A stretch of DNA of 64,000 nt, taken from NCBI GenBank assembly GCA_021018815.1, contig JAITYX010000017.1, forward strand, positions 3,038,001 to 3,102,000, written 5' to 3'. Position numbers and translations under genes: made by a program. Positions within the stretch are counted from its first letter, which is position 1; each line of letters opens with the position of its first letter. A model generated the notes under the pieces. It searched no databases and was not told the DNA's origin. It saw only the letters and a program-made list of their open reading frames with translations. Of this stretch, positions 58,001-64,000 are shown piece after piece. The stretch comes from Talinum fruticosum (lineage: Eukaryota; Streptophyta; Magnoliopsida; Caryophyllales; Talinaceae).

Positions 58001-60446
58001 CCGATTCCAAGTTGAGGGGTTGTAGTTGCCTATATACGTCATCACATTACTTGTTGAACTAATTTATCAAGCAATTCTGTTGCAATTTTGTAAGCAATTC
58101 TTTATTATCTTTACACATCCGCAGTTCTTGTTACTAGTTCGTGTATGCCTAAGAGGTACTGCTTCCTCCCTGTATATAAGCAAAGCAGCTATATCATTTG
58201 TGATGGCACAAGGGAGAGTTGCTTCACTTACTAAAACCTCCCCCGGACACCCCCTTTCCCCAGCTATGCATTCTGTCCTTATGCTGCTTCAATTTTACAT
58301 AATGCTTATTAAATTGTGTTATTAACTGCTAGTAGGTTGATTGTTGGATGTGTAGGTCAACACACACATATATGCTGGCAGGCCTGACATGCATCCTGAA
58401 GATATAAAATTACTCCAGGTGGAGATATAAAATTACTCCTGGTGCAATTGAAATACTTGTTCATCTCTTTATTCATGTTAGACACTGGAGAAACTTGACC
58501 CTAATCTTTCTGTAGGTTTCAGATCTTATCAATGAGATTCAAGATATTACTGACCTAAGAATCCCCGTAGTGATATGTGGGGACATGAATTCTACTCCTG
58601 GAAGGTGAGGCTTCTCAAGTCTGAACTAAAATCAAAATTGTTACTACTAAATATTTTAGTCTTAATTAAAGAACTATACGAGCTGATTGAATGTTCTGAC
58701 ATGGATTCCTTGACAATTTATTTTAGTGGTATACTTTGCACCTTATGACATATAATACTTCTTGTCATTGTGCTACTTACGTTGTTTCTTTAAAAAACAT
58801 TGCTGAATCAAATATTTTTGCTGAGAATCCAATCATTCCAACCACATGCACTGAACACTCCAAAAATCTTGGGCTCTATGCCATGTACTGAATATGATTA
58901 AGAACTGCATGTAGAATGAATGTTCTATCCTTCCTGAGATTGAGATTTTTTTCAAGTACGATGACATTAGCAACTACTTGAAGATTGATAATCATTTTCT
59001 TGGCATTTTGCTCTTTCACCTGCTGGGCACTATACTATGTCACTGTTGCATTCGATTACTTGAGGCTGAGGAAATTATGACTTTGAGAAATAACTTGTTT
59101 TTGAGAATGACTCGCCTTCCATTCTGGAAAATTAAAGCTAAAATGTCAGCTTGTACTTCTGCAAAACTTAAAGACTGTTCAATCGCTCTTTAATGGTTAT
59201 TGCTTGGGTGTCGACTTCAGAGAAAGGAATTGTCTGATCATTTGTGACTATGGATGACTTGGCTGAACAGGCAGCTGGGTTTTTCTTCCTGAATAAGAAA
59301 AAATTGCAAAGTTTGCAATTCTTATGAACTTGGTTTTGTTTGGTCATAATTCTCTAGTTTTCCAAACTCTTTTCTTAAGAAAGAATTTGCCAATGCAGCG
59401 ATCCTTATGTTCTACTGACAAAAGGTGTGGTGGATCCTGTGGCACGCGATACACTGGGTATATTTCCACATCTCGGTCTTCAGCATAAAAGAAAAATGAA
59501 TCTGGTAATTTTAAAAGCTTTGTTATATAACTGTCCATAGAAAATACTTCGGTGGGGGGGTTTATGTTTTATAATCAGTTTCCATAACTCAAAATTTCTG
59601 CTTTTGCTTATGATTGTGTCTGATATTTGGGGGACTTCACTACAGGCAAGTGCATATACGTCACTAAGCAACTCTATCAATAGAGAAAAATGTTGGAAAG
59701 TGATGATGAACAGTGAAACAGGGGAGCCCTTGTTTACCTGTTTGACACCGAGTGGTGGAAAAACTTTGGATTATATCTTTTACACAGGTAATGTCCCACA
59801 TCACCTACCTCTGCTTTGTTTGCTAAGATTGCATATTTTTTTCTTTTCTTTTATTAAAACTATTCTAAACTTCACTAAACTCATTGTAACTGGCAAGTTT
59901 GCTTGCAACTTGCCTTGCTGTAGTACCATTAGTGGTAGCCTTGTATAGTGAGTTTGATGCGGCAAAAGGCATCTTTTTCTAGAAAGTGCATGCTTCACTT
60001 TGGGTGAATGATTATAACTATTTGCCTTCATAGCTTCATGTAAATCATATTGTTTTGCCTGTCGGTTTTGTAAAACAAATTGGTCAAAAACTTTCTCCTA
60101 GAAGATCTTAACTAACATGTTTATATATACACTAATATTATTTCTGATTGCATTGGCTTTGCACTCAGTAACACAGGCTCTGCAGTTGCATCTTGAGCTG
60201 ATATATGTAGTTATACTTTCTGAACTAATCATTAGACCATTTCAATTTGTACCATATATATTATCTTATAAGATAGAAGTTTTTGTTGATACCAAATGAT
60301 TAATTCTTTGCATAACAGTTGATAGCTTGGAGGTTGAAGGTCTACTAGAGCTTCCTGACAAAAGTTGTCTCGGTGAGGCCATTCCCTCACTTGCGTGGTC
60401 ATCAGACCATATCCCTCTCTTGGCAAGTTTCAGATTCAGAAGATGA
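55007..60446 (+). CDS. CCR4-type endonuclease/exonuclease/phosphatase-fold deadenylase (two apparent frameshifts)
   Basis: Exons: 55007-55498, 55893-55982, 56227-56309, 56384-56467, 56571-56651, 58356-58418, 58516-58604, 59399-59504, 59646-59787 and 60319-60446. One base must be restored near 55252-55257 (A or T run) and one in the T run at 56268-56272. About 452 aa result, without the true N-terminus. The EEP fold is clear: SYNILSD (catalytic Asn), CIQEVQNDH (Glu), DGCATFF, NVALVVILE, VNTH, CGDMNSTPG (Asp and Asn), LDYIFYT and SSDHIPLL (His). The C-terminus resembles the plant CCR4a/b proteins, which shorten mRNA poly(A) tails, but the N-terminal 80 residues are unlike them. A possible first exon starts at the ATG at 54363 (MASPWPAMAELVALISTG), but its donor phase does not match 55007, so the 5' end is unresolved. 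Confidence 0.78.
56652..58355 (+). other. 1.7-kb intron of the CCR4-like gene
   Basis: Lies between LSV and VNTH (donor gtg|gtaatg, acceptor gtgtag). It holds an A run of about 22 at 57500-57521 and related but diverged segments near 56870-57000 and 58060-58200. No transposon protein remnant was recognised, though the poly-A run could be the tail of an old retroposed insert. Confidence 0.6.
58401..58446 (+). repeat. 23-bp tandem duplication that copies a splice donor
   Basis: Units 58401-58423 and 58424-58446 both start gatataaaattactcc and differ at two positions. The first unit carries the annotated donor (ctccag|gtggag). The second keeps a GT (ctcctg|gtgcaa), so a second, weaker donor lies 23 bases downstream; using it would break the frame. 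Confidence 0.93.
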
Positions 60447-61692
60447 TTCCTTGGATGAAAAGTGATATACAGGTGCCGTCAGAGGTCTACAATCGTTTCT
60501 TTTGAACCCAAAGTGTTACACAGATATTGCGATACATGTTTTGTTTGTTTACATGTTCTGTTATTATAAATTTAGGGGACTCCTAATTAGGATACCAGGC
60601 CCTGTGAGTTGAGCTCAACATCCTGGACTAACATACTACTACTCTTGTTTGATGTACTTGTGCGAACATATATACATTGCTTCCGTGTTATATGTTACAG
60701 GAAGAGCACACTTTTTGCATCTCTTGACTGGAGAACTCAAGTGACTCATGACTCGTTAGTCCAAAGAAGCAAAACACATAATTGGAGCTGAAACATGCAA
60801 ATTTTGACTTGAACCTAAATTCAACCGGCCTATATACGTGGAATTGACACAAAAATCACTTGACAATTAGAAATTACATTTTCTGGCTACACTTGGTCCC
60901 ACCTATACCCCTGTAGAGACTTAATTATATTTGCATAAATTAAATTAAATTATTTTCATATATATTTGTTATGTTTTAGAGAGGAACATGCAATTAAAAG
61001 TTCCACACTTGTTCATTTTGATGAAAGTTTTGGTAGGTGTATACATCTACTATCATGAATGTCAGCTAGGTGGGCGTTGGGTGTGTGTATTAATAGGTGT
61101 AGATTACTCTTCCCTTATATGGCGAAGAACCACAGCGGTCGAGTTGTAGTATACCATCATTTATGTTGAATGATAACAAGTACCAAAAGGCAACTCTTGT
61201 GTACCCCATCCCCCTTGTGCAACCATTCCAATCAATGCCTATTCAAAGAACCACTACTGTATAAATCATAAATACTCATATAATTAATCTTCTTTTTAGA
61301 CCTTAGCTATACATAAACTAGTCTGATTCATCACTAATAAGCTGATTGAGACTGCATATCATAATCTATTAGCAGAACTAACTTCTCTGCAATCCCGAAA
61401 TCTTACTCAGACAGAACTCTCAGGGTATGGATATGAGAAACTCGAAAGTTCTACAAGAAGCTCTGATATGATCTTTCTCTCTCTATATATATATAGATTT
61501 TTAGTTATCTCAGAAGGGTACAACCTTATTACTATCCTAATTAAATTAACAACTATTGACAGTACTTAACCTTTAATTTAAAAACATGACAGTTGAGGTA
61601 CATGACGATCATTATATTAGTTTCATCTGCGAGATAGAGTAACCCCAAGCTAATTACCGATCAGCTAATTATATATATATATATGTGATTGA
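60447..61692. other. Convergent 3' intergenic region
   Basis: Between the CCR4-like gene (+) and the CFL1-like gene (-). AT-rich, with short TA tracts at about 61485-61493 and 61670-61685. No gene recognised. Confidence 0.55.
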
Positions 61693-62508
61693 CTAGCAGG
61701 AGAGGCTAAGCCTAGGCTTGAAGAGGTCCTGAGGAGTCTGGTAAGGAGGGTGCACGAACTTGCAGTTGGGGCACGTTGGAGACGACTTGCACAGCATCAC
61801 CAACATGTGACATTTCATACACGCCGTTGCCACCATCTCCACCTCCTCGTGATCGGGTTCAGTGTCGAAATAAGTCTGTTTGGTCACACTACTGAGGCTC
61901 ATGAAAAGATTATCAGAAGGCGGTTTCGTCGTCGTCTTTGTCATAGTAGGGTTACTTTTCTCTGAGGGTGATGATGAGGAGTTCGTATTAAATGATGAGC
62001 TGTGACAAGGGAGGTTGAGCTCAAGGTCCAAGCTCATATGACAATGATCTTGATTAGGACTTGATGCCTCTGGGCTGCTCTCCCTTCTTGGATCCTTCAC
62101 TGTTCTTTTGTGTGTTCTTGTGTTGTAAAAATGTATTTCCCCTGACTGCATGAAAAATGATGTGTCTTAATATATATACACGTTTCAAAGATACATATCA
62201 TCACAAAGAATTTAAACTTTTGATTGAGATGGTTGTTCTGGAAAACTAATTACCTGTATATCGAGGCAACGTTGCCACTCAGAAGGCAACGGAGTCTCGA
62301 GATGGAGTTGGATGTCACCAGAGATGAAAGATTTGGGGTTCTTCCATGGTTTGTGATCTGCAGGGAGAATTTCATCATCTTCAGCTTCAACAAAATCATC
62401 CCATTTCCTTTTCTTTGAGTTGGACATCATCTCAGACTCATGATCATGATGATGATCAGTACTGATCATCTTGTTCAGCTTGGGGAAAAGTGTTTGAAAT
62501 GAAACCAT
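61693..62508 (-). CDS. CFL1-like WW-domain protein
   Basis: Two minus-strand exons, 62508-62254 and 62145-61693, give 235 aa. A basic KKRKWDDF motif follows a His-rich stretch near the N-terminus. The WW-type domain spans the intron: W78 in PLPSEWQRCLDIQ, then SGEIHFYNTRTHKRTVKDP. The second tryptophan is replaced by Val (TVKDP instead of TW.DP). A middle segment contains LDLELNLP, an EAR-like motif, and the C-terminus has CMKC...CPNC, a possible zinc-binding pair. CFL1 proteins regulate cuticle formation by binding HD-ZIP IV factors (family memory). The ATG at 62508 is the first in-frame ATG. The call of the subfamily is moderate. Confidence 0.78.
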
Positions 62509-64000
62509 GGCTTCTCTCACTCTCTCTCTCTTCCTTTCTCTCTCTATCTCTGGTGGTGAAGTTGGTGAGAGATTAACTGAGGGTGCAAGAGTTGGTGCTT
62601 AAATAGGGAGGGAAGAGAGGAGGTAGGGGGGTTGGGGAGGAGAATGTGAGCAGGCAAACATCTGCAAAATAAAGGAAGAATCTAATAGGGCAAATATAAA
62701 GGTGGGAGTTTAAAGTGGGCCAGCAAATTATAAATACTACTTTACTTGTGATATTATTACTATTACTATTACTACTATAAATAACCTGCTCTTTAATTTC
62801 ATGCATCCTCCTAAGCTTTTTGTTGAATTTACTGCAAATATTGCACTCATCTTCTTATCTCTTTAAAGCTTCGATGGCTCCCTTCTAACCAACTCCTCCT
62901 AGTCAATATTTATACACCATTAATTGCATTCTTGACTCTCTCTCTCTCTCTCTCTCACTCTCTCACACACACGCACACGCACGAACGCACTAAATTGCCG
63001 CGTGATCAGTCGAAATTGGGTCGTATGAAGCAGTATTCAATATATACTCGTCGTGATATTATATGTTGTATGGGTTTATATATATATATATATGTTGCTC
63101 CTCAACGTTAATACAGATGGTTGAAAATTCAGAAAAAAATTTATGACACATCTTAATATATGCGTTGATTGTTCAATGACATATTTCTACTAACCGAAAC
63201 TCAAATACATATAAAGTACTTGTCTACCATGAAGCTCCTCAACATAACAAAAGTACTCCTAGCTATGTTTCCTGGACCATCAGGATAAGTACATATATTT
63301 GCACACATCAAGTCATATCTAGAGTTTTACTTTGGGAGGAAATAACATTTATTTGCGGCAATCACAATCACAAATGCGGGCGTATTACATCCGATCTCTT
63401 CTCGATAGAAAAATAAGAGATCAGATATAACAATTTTATCGGTACTTACAAAATGATGATTAATTAGATGAGTTTTGTGCCCATAAAACCAAGAGAGAGA
63501 ACAGAAAGAGTACTTGAGATCGACATGCATGCCATATATCTATCACATCAACAGTGGTGATCATATATTTTGTTGGGATGATGATAGAATACATAACCAT
63601 ATATGAGATCATGGGTCATCCTAAGATTGGTAGAGAGAGTATGTATGTAGTAGTAAATGGAGGCGGTGAAGTAAAGTTAGAGTAGAGAGAGTAGCCATTA
63701 ATGAGGGAGAGAGAGAGAGAAGTGTGTATCTGTATTTCCATAATATTAATAACAAAAATAATTAATAATTAAATACAGTTGAAGGAGGCCTTGAATGCCT
63801 CTCTATCTCTCTCTCCTTCCTACTCCTACTACTGCTGGGGGATTTAAATGATCCAATTGAATTGAATTGAATTGAATACTACTCCTATCTAGAGAGAGAA
63901 GGAGAGAGAGAGAGAGAGAGGGATGCATTAATTAATGAAAATTCATAACTTCAACTTCCGGAATTGAGTCGGGGGTCTAGCCAGATGCAGATGCAGAGCC
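62509..64000. other. Upstream region of the CFL1-like gene, no further gene
   Basis: It begins with a CT/GA-rich leader (62515-62550) and continues AT-rich with many GA/CT microsatellites (62935-62956, about 63706-63720 and 63895-63920), a TA tract near 63079-63093 and a TTGAA pentamer run near 63857-63877. No exon could be supported up to the window end. Confidence 0.6.

Noticed and set aside
1..64000. tRNA, rRNA, CRISPR arrays or integrated viral genes
   Set aside because: B-box-like strings near 1793, 35385 and 41075 lack a foldable tRNA context, and no spaced repeat array, rRNA segment or viral gene was seen.

Overview
This is nuclear DNA of a eudicot plant. Genes have GT-AG introns, intergenic DNA is AT-rich with many TA, GA/CT and ATT microsatellites, and almost every protein belongs to a land-plant family. 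No bacterial, organellar or viral block was seen. About thirteen protein-coding genes can be supported. I assigned them by reading splice junctions and recognising families from memory; no database search was possible.

Layout: 1-4.1 kb AT-rich intergenic; 4.76-7.97 kb (+) QUA2/TSD2-type pectin methyltransferase; 9.0-12.7 kb (-) leucine-rich-repeat protein of the 'outer arm dynein light chain 1-like' family; 13.8-22.0 kb (+) large MBD8-like chromatin protein with a LINE fragment in intron 1; 24.6-29.1 kb (+) APR-like thioredoxin-fold protein (APRL4-like) with a second LINE fragment in intron 1; 30.2-32.9 kb (-) alpha/beta hydrolase with a MITE-like element in its intron; 35.9-38.4 kb (-) PP2C phosphatase; 41.8-42.6 kb (+) small DTM1-like signal-peptidase-complex protein; 44.3-44.7 kb (+) TRM112/SMO2; 45.5-49.3 kb (-) TMEM135-like membrane protein; 50.0-50.4 kb (+) plastid protein with a degenerate NifU C-terminal-like fold; 52.3-52.7 kb (-) small predicted tail-anchored protein; 55.0-60.4 kb (+) CCR4-type exonuclease; 61.7-62.5 kb (-) CFL1-like WW-domain protein. 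The genes do not form a pathway. Their grouping looks like conserved eudicot gene order: by recollection, orthologues lie in three Arabidopsis chromosome 1 segments (At1g78190-78240, At1g22270-22310, At1g34630-34780).

The most striking pattern is about the sequence itself. Six genes (LRR, MBD8-like, APRL4-like, TMEM135-like, NifU-like, CCR4-like) each carry one to four frame breaks, ten in all. At every site one missing base in a mononucleotide run (mostly 4-5 bases long) exactly restores the family reading frame and the splice phase. All are losses and none are gains, which points to homopolymer under-calling in the assembly rather than ten real mutations. I therefore annotate these loci as intact genes with apparent frameshifts.

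I found no clearly new biological system. The best leads are the NifU-like domain without its cysteines, the MBD/AT-hook/zinc-finger protein, a near-perfect 37-bp palindrome in an intron, two duplications at splice sites of the CCR4-like gene, and LINE and MITE remnants inside introns.
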